Below the pieces are notes generated by a model that was not told the DNA's origin, did no database searches, and saw nothing but the letters and a program-made list of their open reading frames with translations. Made by a program: the position numbers and the translations under genes. A stretch of DNA of 64,000 nucleotides, from NCBI RefSeq assembly GCF_900605015.1, contig NZ_LR027573.1:924727-988726 (forward strand). The letters run 5' to 3'. This document shows positions 37,014 through 45,778 of the stretch, piece by piece. The stretch's first letter is position 1; each line of letters starts with the position of its first letter. Source of the stretch: Olsenella sp. Marseille-P4559 (lineage in GTDB: Bacteria; Actinomycetota; Coriobacteriia; Coriobacteriales; Atopobiaceae).

Positions 37014-37581
37014 AAACAGATGTAGGAGACAGGTATAGGCACAAAATCACAGCAGGCATTACAGCCATCTTGGCATCGGGGATTGCGGACATCATGCTGC
37101 TGAGGAGGGAGCGCAGGGGGCGTTGGTGAGATTGCCGAGGCAATCGGCAGCATGGGCGTTTTCGCTGAGTTGGCATGGCGGACGTGCGGGGTCCCCGCTC
37201 TTCCGCCAACGAAGCCGTTAAGTCGTCCCGAAGCCAGCAGTGGGCATAAGCCCTCAGGCGCTTCGGGAGACCGCATTCCCACGGCATAGCGATGACTCGT
37301 TTGGTCTGCGGAAACGCTGCATTCGCGATCATGGCGGGCTGTATGCCCGGACCTTTTGCTCACCGGCATGCTCTCTCAGCAGCGGCCGCAGGCCCGAACT
37401 GCATGAAGTCCGTCGCAGATGGCGCGCAGGCTCAAGGAGCTCGGCAACCCGCTCTCGACAACGATGCCCGAGCGCCAAGGCCCGGGAGGCGGGTCTTCCG
37501 GGAGGGGCCGGCTGCTGTCGGGGGCTGCGTGCCCTCCCGGACTCAGATGCGCGGCTTTCCGTGCCAGCCTTCCTCGCGCGA
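37014..37581. other. Gene-free stretch, probably decayed DNA
   Basis: No frame with protein-like composition and a ribosome site on either strand. It leads into the LuxR fragment and may be the decayed upstream part of that gene's neighbourhood. Confidence 0.4.
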
Positions 37582-37741
37582 TCAGAACCTTCCTGCGCGC
37601 CACCAGGCGACCGCGACCTGGACTCGGCTGTCCAGGCCGAGCTTGGAGATGATGCGGGAGACGGAGCGCTTGACCGACGCGGGCTCTATCGACATGATTT
37701 CGGCGATCTCGGCATTGGAAAGGCCCTCGGCGACTGAACTG
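37582..37741 (-). pseudogene. C-terminal HTH fragment of a LuxR-type regulator
   Basis: About 50 codons read EGLSNAEIAEIMSIEPASVK, then SVSRIISKLGLDSRVQ and WWRAGRF-stop, an unmistakable LuxR recognition helix and end. The receiver or sensor part is missing; the fragment is cut exactly at the arm of a perfect inverted repeat (37733-37783). Confidence 0.75.
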
Positions 37742-37783
37742 CCTCCCATTTCTCGTTGTCCAAGAAATGGGAGGCAGTTCAGT
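37733..37783. repeat. Perfect 21-bp-arm inverted repeat
   Basis: The arm ACTGAACTGCCTCCCATTTCT (21 bases) ending at 37753 is mirrored at 37763-37783 around a 9-base loop. It truncates the LuxR fragment. A related GGGAGGCAGTTTACGG block lies at 45749-45764. It could be a miniature element end or a terminator. Confidence 0.8.
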
Positions 37784-37913
37784 TACGGGAGGCGCATCCA
37801 TCACGATCATCGAAGCGATTGTGTGCTCCGGGCTCGCCCCGAGCGTCCGGAGCGTTTGTGCGGGCGTCGCCAGGATGATGGGGTTCGCCAATCGCCGTAG
37901 GAAGAAGGACACC

Positions 37914-38822
37914 ATGCCGACATCTACCAAAGCCCCATGCAGCGGGTCTTGCTATGCGAATGCCACCGCACAGGAAGCCGCGCGGAAATTCCTAGGCAGG
38001 CACCGGATCATCGTTGCCGGGGCCGCCGCCGCATTGATTGCCTGCGCGGCCTGCGTCGCATCGCTGGAGCCCGGCGTCGAGGGCCTCGCCGTGTTCATGA
38101 TCGACGCCCTGATCGTCTCGCTCGCCTCGACGGTCCTCAACAGATGTAACTTCAGCAAGCTCCTGGGCATCATGTCCACCGACTGCGACGCCCGCAAGAT
38201 GCTCGACGCGGCGTCCCTTCTGATGGAGAGGCGCAGGAGGCCCAAGGAAGCGCCCACGTACGAGCTGGTCTGCGCCATGTGCTCGGCGCAGCTGGGCTGC
38301 GACGACGTCGCCCTCCAATGGGCAGACAAGGCGGAATCCGAACAGAAGCTCGGCCTGTCCAACAGGCTGCTCGCATGCAACGTGCGAGCGGTGGTGGCAG
38401 GGCACCGCGGCGACCGGAACGAGCTGGCGAACGTCCGCGGACAGGTAGCCGCCCTTAGTTCGGAAATGCGCGCTTCGGGCGCGCTCCGCAGAACCGCCGA
38501 CCTGCTAGCCTCGTGGATCGACTTCGACCTCGCCCTGGGCGACGGCGACTGGCAGCGTTGCAGCGAGCTCTTAGGCTCGATGCAGGTGCTCAGCGCCACG
38601 CGCCAGCAGAAGGTGAGCACGGAGCATCGCCGCGGCATGCTCGCAGAGGCCCGCGGCGACATGGGTGCCGCGGGCGACCGCTATGCGTTCGTCGCCGCGA
38701 ACGGCGGTACCTGCCGCATGGCCAGGCAGTCCGCCGAATGGCTGGACATGCACAAAATGCGATCCGAGGCAGGGCGCTCGGCAGGAAGGCTATGCGAAGA
38801 TACATCTTCTATTGTATTATAA
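37914..38822 (+). CDS. Membrane protein with helical-repeat tail, function unknown
   Basis: A 302-residue protein. Residues ~25-75 form two hydrophobic helices (HRIIVAGAAAALIACAAC, VEGLAVFMIDALIVSLAST). The rest is alpha-helical with TPR-like periodicity (YELVCAMCSAQLGCDDVALQ, RTADLLASWIDFDLALGDGD, EARGDMGAAGDRYAFVAANG). The start is ATG 37914 after AGGAAGAAGG. The gene is bracketed by two perfect long hairpins (37733-37783 and 38859-38897), as if carried as a cassette. Family not recognised. Confidence 0.7.
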   Translation: MPTSTKAPCSGSCYANATAQEAARKFLGRHRIIVAGAAAALIACAACVASLEPGVEGLAVFMIDALIVSLASTVLNRCNFSKLLGIMSTDCDARKMLDAASLLMERRRRPKEAPTYELVCAMCSAQLGCDDVALQWADKAESEQKLGLSNRLLACNVRAVVAGHRGDRNELANVRGQVAALSSEMRASGALRRTADLLASWIDFDLALGDGDWQRCSELLGSMQVLSATRQQKVSTEHRRGMLAEARGDMGAAGDRYAFVAANGGTCRMARQSAEWLDMHKMRSEAGRSAGRLCEDTSSIVL

Positions 38823-38858
38823 TAATTTTTATTTTTCATCGATTCATCGGGACCGCGG

Positions 38859-38897
38859 ACGTATCTGCCGGCTGGTCCAACCAGCCGGCAGATACGT
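38859..38897. repeat. Perfect 18-bp-arm hairpin upstream of the aquaporin gene
   Basis: ACGTATCTGCCGGCTGGT (38859-38876) is mirrored at 38880-38897 with a 3-base loop. An AT-rich tract precedes it. No T run follows on either strand, so it is not a classical terminator. Confidence 0.8.
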
Positions 38898-38921
38898 TCT
38901 GTCCCAGAGAGAGGTTGCCCT

Positions 38922-39596
38922 ATGAACGGCTTCAAGAAATACGCCGCAGAGTTCGTCGGGACATGCGTCCTGGTGACGATAGGCTGCGGGACGGCGGCTG
39001 CCCTGGGGTGCGACGGAGCCAGCATCGACGCCGCCTACGTCCTGACCGCGCTGGCGTTCGGACTGTCGATCGTCGCCATGGCGTACTCGATCGGCAACGT
39101 CTCGGGCTGCCACGTCAACCCCGCCGTCTCGCTCGGCATGCTCCTGTCCGGTCGCATGAGCGGCAGGGACTTCGGCGGGTACCTGGTCGCCCAGTTCCTC
39201 GGCGGCGTCCTGGGCGCCGCCCTCGTGGGGGCCTTCATGGGCTGGAACGGCAAGTTCGGCGCAAACGGCCTGTACGATGGAGACGTCGCCCTGTCGCTGC
39301 TCGTGGAGCTCGTCTTGACCTTCGTCTTCGTGATGGCGGTGCTGGGCGCGACCGACAAGGCAGAGAACGCGAGTGTGGCGGGCCTGGCGATCGGCCTGTC
39401 GCTCACGCTCGTGCACATCCTCGGGATCCACTTCACCGGCACGTCCGTGAACCCGGCGCGCTCCCTGGGCCCGGCCCTATTCACGGGCGGCGCCGCGCTG
39501 TCCAGCGTCTGGGTATTCTTCGTGGGTCCCTTGGCCGGCGGGGCCCTTGCCGCGGGGGTCTATCGGCTTGTTTCCGGAAAGCCGAAGCCCGAATAG
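38922..39596 (+). CDS. aqpZ: Aquaporin Z-like MIP channel
   Basis: A 224-residue six-helix water channel with both NPA motifs: SGCHVNPAVSLG and SVNPARSLGPAL. The Arg after the second NPA and narrow-filter residues favour water over glycerol. ATG 38922 follows GAGAGAGG. A good terminator lies ~90 bases after the stop. Its presence within accessory DNA is unusual but not unique. Confidence 0.9.
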   Translation: MNGFKKYAAEFVGTCVLVTIGCGTAAALGCDGASIDAAYVLTALAFGLSIVAMAYSIGNVSGCHVNPAVSLGMLLSGRMSGRDFGGYLVAQFLGGVLGAALVGAFMGWNGKFGANGLYDGDVALSLLVELVLTFVFVMAVLGATDKAENASVAGLAIGLSLTLVHILGIHFTGTSVNPARSLGPALFTGGAALSSVWVFFVGPLAGGALAAGVYRLVSGKPKPE

Positions 39597-39684
39597 CCAA
39601 CCCGCTGCCTCCCGCCCGAAGGCTCTCATGCAACACATTGGGCTTCGAGGCCGACCGCAGCTAGGGAGATGTCAAGGCCTCGGA

Positions 39685-39717
39685 ATGCCCGGCTGACTAG
39701 CCGGGCATTTTCTTTTG
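39685..39717 (+). terminator. Terminator of aqpZ
   Basis: ATGCCCGGCT (39685-39694) pairs with AGCCGGGCAT (39699-39708), followed by TTTTCTTTT. The remaining bases to 39865 hold only a GGGCGCC..GGCGCCC stem near 39840-39858. Confidence 0.85.
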
Positions 39718-39865
39718 CACGCACAGCGTGGAAAGGGGCCTTTCCTGATCCGCTGCTCCACAACATAGCCATTCTCCTCGTGACGCCGACGGAACAACCG
39801 GCGTCAATCGGCTCCGGAGCCCTCCCTGGAGGGACCCGGGCGCCGAGGCGCCCGGGCGTGGGCTG

Positions 39866-40219
39866 CTACGCCTCGCTCAGGCAGTTGCGGTGGTGCCTGA
39901 GGAACGCTCGGCTGCCGCCGAGGACGAGCATGCTCACGAAATCGAAGCGGACCGCGTAGTCGGCGCTGCCGGCCGCCTGCGCCAGGTAGGCCGCCGCGAC
40001 CCTCTCGAGCGCCGCGCGGTCGACCTTCTCCTCGGGGAACCCGTCGCCGCCGTCCTGGACGACCTCCGTGATCACGAACACCAGGTCGTCCTCCTCCCGG
40101 GCGATGAATTCGACGCCGTCGGTGCCGTGCGCCCAGCCGCTCTCGAGGATCTCAAAGCCCCTGCGCTCCAGGTAGGTGACGATTGCCTTCATTGCCTTCT
40201 CGTTGATGGTTGCCTCCAT
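39866..40219 (-). CDS. YraN-like (UPF0102) protein, nuclease motif degenerate
   Basis: A 117-residue protein resembling the UPF0102 endonuclease fold: AIVTYLERRGFEILESGW, GVEFIAREEDDLVFVI, FPEEKVDRAALERVAAAYL and VRFDFVSMLVLG. The usual ExK of the RecB-like active site is not intact (TEV in place of EVK), so catalysis is doubtful. ATG 40219 has a GGAGG site. No partner genes. Confidence 0.65.
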   Translation of the reverse strand: MEATINEKAMKAIVTYLERRGFEILESGWAHGTDGVEFIAREEDDLVFVITEVVQDGGDGFPEEKVDRAALERVAAAYLAQAAGSADYAVRFDFVSMLVLGGSRAFLRHHRNCLSEA

Positions 40220-40617
40220 GGTGATGACCTCCTCGGGTTGTCAGCCCGCCCCTTTGGCGTGCCTTGCGGCTCCGAGTTCGCCGGGGTTCGCGGAGGGCGC
40301 AGGGGATCAAGCGAAAACCCGGAGGGCTTGAGTTTTCCGTCAACCAACATGGGAATCCGGACGGAAAAGTTTTTCGCGGCCCTTGCGCCCGGAGCGGTTC
40401 CCGGCGAGCGTGGGGAGCCTAAAGGAACGCCATGAGGCGGGCACGCGTTCCGAGGAGGCCTCCCCTGGAGCGCTCCCACGAGACGGCATGCGGGATCCGG
40501 CCGCCCTCCGCGCAAGGCCATCGAAGCCCGAGAACTCGAGCCTCACGGTGCCAGGCGCCACCTGGGAGCTTGGAAGAGGACTTCCGGGATTCGTCCGTCG
40601 GAATCGAATCAGGGGCT
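40220..40617. other. Gene-free stretch before the MobC remnant
   Basis: No convincing coding frame on either strand. Composition is G/C-rich with no clear regulatory features. Confidence 0.35.
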
Positions 40618-40735
40618 CTAGCGATGGCTCATCCCGCGGAGGTCGAGGCGCTCGGCGTTGACGGCGGCCGCGGCGGTCTCCCATAGCGGGCCGACGACCT
40701 CGCGCACGAAGCGTCCTGCCCCTTCGGCAGGCGGC
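40618..40735 (-). pseudogene. Remnant of a MobC-like gene, duplicate of 45779-46147
   Basis: The minus strand reads GRFVREVVGPLWETAAAAVN then AERLDLRGMSHR-stop, clearly homologous to the tail of the MobC-like gene at 45779 (FVDLRGETEASAVNTERLDI). The nucleotides around the stop (GGGGCTCTAGCG) are shared too. The 5' part is missing. Confidence 0.7.
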
Positions 40736-40773
40736 GTCCGGCGATGACGCCCGCACAGGTTCGTCTGACTACG

Positions 40774-41115
40774 CTAGGCAAGCCGCTCGCGCGCGGCGTC
40801 CGGCACCTGATCGGGCTGGACTTCCTCCCACGAGACCACCTCCCTCACGGGCATGTACCCGAGCTTCAGGTAGGCGCCGTCCCTGAGCCGCTTGCTGGCG
40901 GTGAAGGCGAGCTGACGATGCCCGCCGTGCTCGTCATAGGCATCGAGGGTGTACTCCCAGACCTCCTCGTCGCCGTCGTCCTTCCTCTGCGCGGCCGCAT
41001 CGTCCACCCGGACGTACCAGATGGATGCGTTGTCGGTGTTCGTGAGGTAGAAGACACCAGCCACGGCTCCCAGCACAAGGACACCCAGGACGATAGTTGC
41101 GATTCTCCTTGCCAT
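40774..41115 (-). CDS. YxeA-family protein (DUF1093)
   Basis: A 113-residue protein: signal/anchor helix (RRIATIVLGVLVLGAVAGVF) and a small beta-rich domain (NTDNASIWYVRVDD, YEHGG-like YDEHGGHRQLAFTASKRLRD, YLKLGYMPVREVVSWEEV). YxeA proteins are often encoded with bacitracin/lantibiotic-type ABC transporters, as here, where it lies 51 bases downstream of the MutG-like permease on the same strand. The role is unknown. Confidence 0.85.
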   Translation of the reverse strand: MARRIATIVLGVLVLGAVAGVFYLTNTDNASIWYVRVDDAAAQRKDDGDEEVWEYTLDAYDEHGGHRQLAFTASKRLRDGAYLKLGYMPVREVVSWEEVQPDQVPDAARERLA

Positions 41116-41166
41116 TGCTTGATCCTCTCTCTTCGTTTGGCTAATTCGATCCGACGCCTGCGAGGC

Positions 41167-41901
41167 TCACGACGATGGTGTCCCGGCATGCGCCACGACC
41201 TGGGTGCAGGCACAGAGGGCCGCGGCGGTGAAGACGGCGGCCATGGCGAGGAAGGCGGGCAGCTCGGAGGGAGCGAGCGGGCCTCCTCCATTGCTGTTCG
41301 ATGCCAGATGCAGGAGGGCCCAGGGCCACCACAGCCCCCAGCCCTTGGCCGTGAGCATGAGGCCCGCGATGCCGCCCGCAAGGGCGATTCCCACCGGCGC
41401 CGCAAAGCTGCGCACGAGGGCCGATACAAGCAGCTGCACCGCCACCACGGACACACCGCCGACCCATGCGAGCAGCAGGTAGACGATGTAGTCGGCTGAT
41501 GGGAGCCCCGGGAGGCCCACGGCCTTCCCACAGGCCATGAACAGCACCCCCGTCGCGGCGAGCGCGACGGCCAGCATGCCCGCGCCCACGGCGAGCTTCG
41601 CGGCAACGAGACGCCAAGGCGCCGTGGGGCTCGCAAGCACCTGGTTCCAGTTGGTGCCCGCATGCTCGAGTCCCATGAGCCAGGAGCATCCCGCGCCGAT
41701 GAGGGCCGGCAGGAAGAAGTAGAGCTCGAACAGGGTGTGCTGCGTCCAGAGGTTCTCCCAGCCGGGCGTCAGCAGACCCAGGTTCTGCTGGTAGTTGAAG
41801 GTGCCGATGACTGCCGCGATGAGGGGGAGCGCCACGTAGGCGATCCAGATGGGCGCGCGACGCAGCTTGGTGACCTCCGCGCGCAGGGCCTGCGTTCTCA
41901 T
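41167..41901 (-). CDS. Lantibiotic-immunity ABC permease, MutG/SpaG/CprC-like
   Basis: A 244-residue six-helix ABC-2 permease (LRAEVTKLRRAPIWIAYVAL at the start; GAGCSWLMGLEHAGTNWNQV is the family signature). It forms a heterodimer with the next permease and the CprA-like ATPase to expel or resist peptide antibiotics at the membrane. It begins one base after the stop codon of the preceding permease gene. Confidence 0.88.
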   Translation of the reverse strand: MRTQALRAEVTKLRRAPIWIAYVALPLIAAVIGTFNYQQNLGLLTPGWENLWTQHTLFELYFFLPALIGAGCSWLMGLEHAGTNWNQVLASPTAPWRLVAAKLAVGAGMLAVALAATGVLFMACGKAVGLPGLPSADYIVYLLLAWVGGVSVVAVQLLVSALVRSFAAPVGIALAGGIAGLMLTAKGWGLWWPWALLHLASNSNGGGPLAPSELPAFLAMAAVFTAAALCACTQVVAHAGTPSS

Positions 41902-41902
41902 G

Positions 41903-42649
41903 CTAGAGCTCCTTTCTCGCGAACCACCATGCCGAGATGGCGATGAGCGTGGCGCACATGCCAGCCAAGAGGGCCGCGTCGCCCCACGGGAAGGGGACGC
42001 CGTGGAAGGACGTCGTCCCTGTGGCAGCGTCCCAGTCCATGAGCACGCACGACAGCAGGCCGAAGTACCCGCTGGGGACCAGGCGCTGGATGGCGGGAGG
42101 AAAGAACAGGCTGAACAGGCCCGCGAGCGAGAGGCCGAGGCCCACCGCCAGCGAGGCGAACTGGTTCTCCCAGCGCAGGGCGACGGCCTGCACGAGCACG
42201 GCCACCATGAAGGCGGGCCCTATCTGACAGATGGCAAAGGTCATCAGTCTGCCGAGGCCAACTTGGTCGGTGAAGCCCTTGTAGGACGCCAGCGCCGCGA
42301 GGCCCACGGTCTCCAACACGACAGCGACGGTGATGAGCGTCAGGCTGCAGACGAGCTTGGCGGCGAACACCGTGCCTGCCCGCTGCAGGCACAGGAGTTC
42401 CTTCAGTGCCTGCGCCTCGTGGTCGACCTCGCATACGCGCGATGCGACGATGGCGGCGAACAGGGTCATGACGATGGAGTTGATGAGCGGGGCCATGTAG
42501 AGCAGGGATGCCGTTCCATCCGGGAACCCCTGGGAGGCCCGCCCGGCGACGGACGCCATCCACATGACGCAGAGCGCTGCGGTGCCGAGGCAGACGAACC
42601 ACATGCTCCTGCGCCTGAGCTTCGCGAACTCGAGCATGACCGCGCGCAT
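41903..42649 (-). CDS. Lantibiotic-immunity ABC permease, MutE/SpaE/CprB-like
   Basis: A 248-residue six-helix permease paralogous to its neighbour (VMLEFAKLRRRSMWFVCLGT, VDHEAQALKELLCLQRAG). The order ATPase-E-G is that of LanFEG transporters. The ATG overlaps the ATPase stop (TAATG). Confidence 0.88.
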   Translation of the reverse strand: MRAVMLEFAKLRRRSMWFVCLGTAALCVMWMASVAGRASQGFPDGTASLLYMAPLINSIVMTLFAAIVASRVCEVDHEAQALKELLCLQRAGTVFAAKLVCSLTLITVAVVLETVGLAALASYKGFTDQVGLGRLMTFAICQIGPAFMVAVLVQAVALRWENQFASLAVGLGLSLAGLFSLFFPPAIQRLVPSGYFGLLSCVLMDWDAATGTTSFHGVPFPWGDAALLAGMCATLIAISAWWFARKEL

Positions 42650-43548
42650 TACAGCCCCCTCCCTTCGGTGAGTGTGAGGAAGATGTCCTCGATGCCCTCG
42701 CTGCGCTCCTCGATCCGCATGATGCCAATGCCCTCTCGTGCGAGCGCAAGGGAGGAGCGCGCCACCACGGCGTCATCAGCGAAGGGTGCGACCAGCCAGC
42801 CATCCTGCTCGACGGCTCCCAGCAGCGCGGACGCACGGCGGTTGTCGGTCGTACGGAACGCCAGCTGACGTTGGGCGCGAGCCCGCAGGTCCTCAAGCGC
42901 CCCCTGCCACACCATCCGTCCTTGGCTTATGATGCCCACATAGTCGGCCATCTGCTCGACCTCCGAGAGCAGGTGGCTTGATACCAGGACAGTGGTGCCA
43001 TGCGTCTGGGGTAGCCTGCGGATGAGCTCCCGCATCTCGTGGATGCCCTCGGGGTCGAGCCCGTTGGTTGGCTCGTCGAGCAGTACGATCCGGGGGTTGC
43101 CGAGCAGTGCGATGGCAAGGCCCAGGCGCTGTCTCATGCCCAGCGAGAACTGGCCAGCTAGCTTCTTGCCCGTGCCGGCCAGGCCCACCGTCTCGAGCGC
43201 CTCATCAATCGATTCGGCGGGCAGCCCCTTGAGCCTGCGAATGATGTCAAGGTTTTCGCGCGCCGTCAAGTGCTTGTAGCAGCTGGGGTTCTCGATAAGC
43301 GAGCCCACGTGCGCGAGGACCGTGAGCCGGCTCCGCCGGTCCATCCTCTCTCCCAGCACCTCCACCTCGCCGGCCGTTGGCCGCGCGAGGCCGAGGACCA
43401 TCTTCATGGTGGTAGACTTGCCCGCCCCGTTGGGGCCGAGGAAGCCGTATACCGTGCCCTCGGGCACCTTGAGTTCGACGCCGTCCACGACGCGCACCCC
43501 ACCGTATGATTTGGTGAGCGCACTTGTGGCGATGGCCAAAGTGGACAT
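42649..43548 (-). CDS. Lantibiotic-immunity ABC ATPase, MutF/CprA-like
   Basis: A 299-residue ATPase: Walker A FLGPNGAGKSTTMKM, signature FSLGMRQRLG, Walker B IVLLDEPTNGLDPEG and the long C-terminal part typical of LanF proteins. First gene of the minus-strand operon, divergent from a response regulator, the layout seen in CprABC-CprRK systems for cationic peptide resistance. Confidence 0.92.
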   Translation of the reverse strand: MSTLAIATSALTKSYGGVRVVDGVELKVPEGTVYGFLGPNGAGKSTTMKMVLGLARPTAGEVEVLGERMDRRSRLTVLAHVGSLIENPSCYKHLTARENLDIIRRLKGLPAESIDEALETVGLAGTGKKLAGQFSLGMRQRLGLAIALLGNPRIVLLDEPTNGLDPEGIHEMRELIRRLPQTHGTTVLVSSHLLSEVEQMADYVGIISQGRMVWQGALEDLRARAQRQLAFRTTDNRRASALLGAVEQDGWLVAPFADDAVVARSSLALAREGIGIMRIEERSEGIEDIFLTLTEGRGL

Positions 43549-43721
43549 GCTCGCTCCTTTCGTTCGGTCTGCTTTAGCGACAGCTCGGATTTTGGGGCAC
43601 GCGCCTTTCTCTCGCCTGTCCCCAAGCTTTCGCGAGCCTTTCGTTTCGGGTGAGGCGCGGGTGCTCTGGGCCTGGGATACCCCGCCCCGGGATACAATGG
43701 GGGCCGGCGTTGGGAGGCGGC

Positions 43722-44429
43722 ATGAGAGACATACACGAGGCGCGGGTGCTGGTGGTCGAGGACGACCCGACCCTGCTCGGGCAGCTGGCCGAGCTGCTCG
43801 AGCGCGAGGGCTACCGGTCCGTTCACGGCGCGGGGACCGTGGCCGACGCCCTGATCACGGTCGCAACCTGGCAGCCCCAGCTGCTCCTGCTCGACGTGAT
43901 GCTGCCCGACGGCAACGGCTTCGACCTGCTGCGCCGGGTGCGCGAGACGAGCGACGCCCCGGCGCTGTTCCTCTCCGCGCGCGACGAGGACGCGAGCCGC
44001 CTGCGGGGCCTGGGCCTGGGGGCGGACGACTACATGGCCAAGCCGTTCCTGCCCGCCGAGCTGCTGCTGCGCCTGGCGGCCGTCCTGCGCCGCAGCTACA
44101 ACCTGCCAGACGCGCTGCCCGCCATCGTGCTCGGAGAGGTGGAGGTGGACCTGGCCACGGGCGAGGTGAGGCGCCTCGGCGCCGTCGAGTCGACGCTAAC
44201 CGCGAAGGAGCACGCGCTCGTTAAGAGGCTGAACGAGAGCCGCGGCTCCATCGTGACGACGGACGAGCTCTGCCGCAGCGTCTACGGGGACGAGTTCGGC
44301 TACGCCAACGCGCTCGCGATTCTCGTGCGGCGCTTGCGCGAGAAGGTCGAGGACGACCCCTCCCACCCGCGCTGGGTCGTCACGGTGCGAGGGCTGGGCT
44401 ACCGCCTCATGCGCGAGGAGGCGCGATGA
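43722..44429 (+). CDS. OmpR-family response regulator of the peptide-resistance locus
   Basis: A 235-residue regulator: receiver domain with acidic VEDDP and phospho-acceptor Asp in LLLLDVMLPDGNG (~55), Lys in DDYMAKPFLP, then an OmpR winged helix (LTAKEHALVKRLNESRG, VRRLREKVEDD, VVTVRGLGYRL). ATG 43722 after GGGAGG. It overlaps the kinase by four bases (ATGA) and diverges from the LanFEG-like operon it most likely activates. Confidence 0.93.
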   Translation: MRDIHEARVLVVEDDPTLLGQLAELLEREGYRSVHGAGTVADALITVATWQPQLLLLDVMLPDGNGFDLLRRVRETSDAPALFLSARDEDASRLRGLGLGADDYMAKPFLPAELLLRLAAVLRRSYNLPDALPAIVLGEVEVDLATGEVRRLGAVESTLTAKEHALVKRLNESRGSIVTTDELCRSVYGDEFGYANALAILVRRLREKVEDDPSHPRWVVTVRGLGYRLMREEAR

Positions 44430-45718
44430 GGGGGCCGCTGCGCGCACGGCTGAGGGGAGTCGCGGGCTTGGCCGCATCCTGCGTCCTCGGTGCCGTTGCC
44501 ATCCTCGCGGTCAACATGGCCGTCGTGGGGGCCGCCATGTACGCCGAGGGCCTCGCGGGCGGCGGCACCGCCCCGGAGGCCTCGAAGGTGTCCGAGTCGA
44601 TCGTCGAGCGGGACGGGGCGTATGCCGTCCCGCCGGACATGGAGCAGGCGCTTCGCGACAATGACAGCTGGGCCCTGCTCATCGACGAGGGGGGAAACGT
44701 GGTCTGGGGCCTCGGCGTGCCAGACGACGTGCCCACGCGCTACACCCCGGCGGACGTGGCTTCCTTCGCGCGCTGGTACCTCAACGACTACCCCGTGTCC
44801 TGCTGGCGGCGCGATGGGAAGCTCGTCGTGGTGGGGTCCCCCAGGGGCTCTGCCTGGAAGTACAGCTTCTCGCAGGGCTTCGACGAGTTCAGCGGCGGGG
44901 TGCTGCTCCTGGTCGCGCTCTTCTGCGTGAACCTGGTCTCGCTCGTCGTATTCGTGAGCGCGCTCTCCCGGCGCTCGTGGAAGCGGCGCGACGACGCGCG
45001 CAACGAGTGGGTCGCCGCCGTGTCCCATGACGTGCGTACGCCGCTCTCCGCGGTCATCGCCGACGCCTCGCTCCTGATGGAGGGCCCCGATCTCGACCCC
45101 GGCGACCGGGAGCGGGTGGCCCGCATCGTGGCGAAGTCGAGGGAGGCGGCAGGCCTGCTCGCCGACCTCAACGCGGTGAACCGGCTGCGCTACGCCATGG
45201 AGCCCATCGACGCCGGGGACGTGCGCCTGGCGGCGGTGCTGCGGTCGGTGGCGGCGGGCTTCCTGGACGAGGGGACGGGTGCCTGCGAGCTGGAACTCGA
45301 CGTGGCGCCTGCCGCCGAGGGCGTCTGCGTGCGCGGGAGCGAGTCGCTGCTGCGTCGCATGGCGGTAAACCTCGTGGGGAACAGCTTCCGGCACAACCCG
45401 CAGGGCTGCCGCGTGACGGTCTCCCTTGATGTCCGAGGCGGGCTCCCCGGCACCCCGCTCGGCCGGCGGCTTGTGCTCGTCGTGAGTGACGACGGCCGGG
45501 GCCTTGGGGCAGATATGCTCGCGGCGCTCGGGAGGAGGTCGGGCTCCGACCTCCCCGAGCACGGCCTCGGCCTCGTGATCGTGCGGCGCATCGCCGCGGC
45601 GCACGGCGGGGAGGCGCGGTTCTCGAAGAACGCGGGAGGGGGATGCCGCTGCGCCGTGACCCTGCCCGCCGGCCGCCGCCGTATGAAACGCATTCCCAAA
45701 GCGAGTCCCTCCCGGTGA
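44426..45718 (+). CDS. Sensor histidine kinase of the peptide-resistance locus
   Basis: A 430-residue kinase with two membrane helices (residues ~10-40 and ~160-185) flanking a ~120-residue extracellular domain. HisKA segment AAVSHDVRTPLSAVIADASL, then N box NLVGNSFRHNP and G boxes DDGRGLGADML and HGLGLVIVRRI. A real sensor domain distinguishes it from the intramembrane-sensing BceS type. Partner of the regulator just upstream. Confidence 0.92.
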   Translation: MRGPLRARLRGVAGLAASCVLGAVAILAVNMAVVGAAMYAEGLAGGGTAPEASKVSESIVERDGAYAVPPDMEQALRDNDSWALLIDEGGNVVWGLGVPDDVPTRYTPADVASFARWYLNDYPVSCWRRDGKLVVVGSPRGSAWKYSFSQGFDEFSGGVLLLVALFCVNLVSLVVFVSALSRRSWKRRDDARNEWVAAVSHDVRTPLSAVIADASLLMEGPDLDPGDRERVARIVAKSREAAGLLADLNAVNRLRYAMEPIDAGDVRLAAVLRSVAAGFLDEGTGACELELDVAPAAEGVCVRGSESLLRRMAVNLVGNSFRHNPQGCRVTVSLDVRGGLPGTPLGRRLVLVVSDDGRGLGADMLAALGRRSGSDLPEHGLGLVIVRRIAAAHGGEARFSKNAGGGCRCAVTLPAGRRRMKRIPKASPSR

Positions 45719-45778
45719 AGCGCGCCCCGGCTCTTCGATACGGGAAACGGGAGGCAGTTTACGGAAGCGGCGGGGGCT

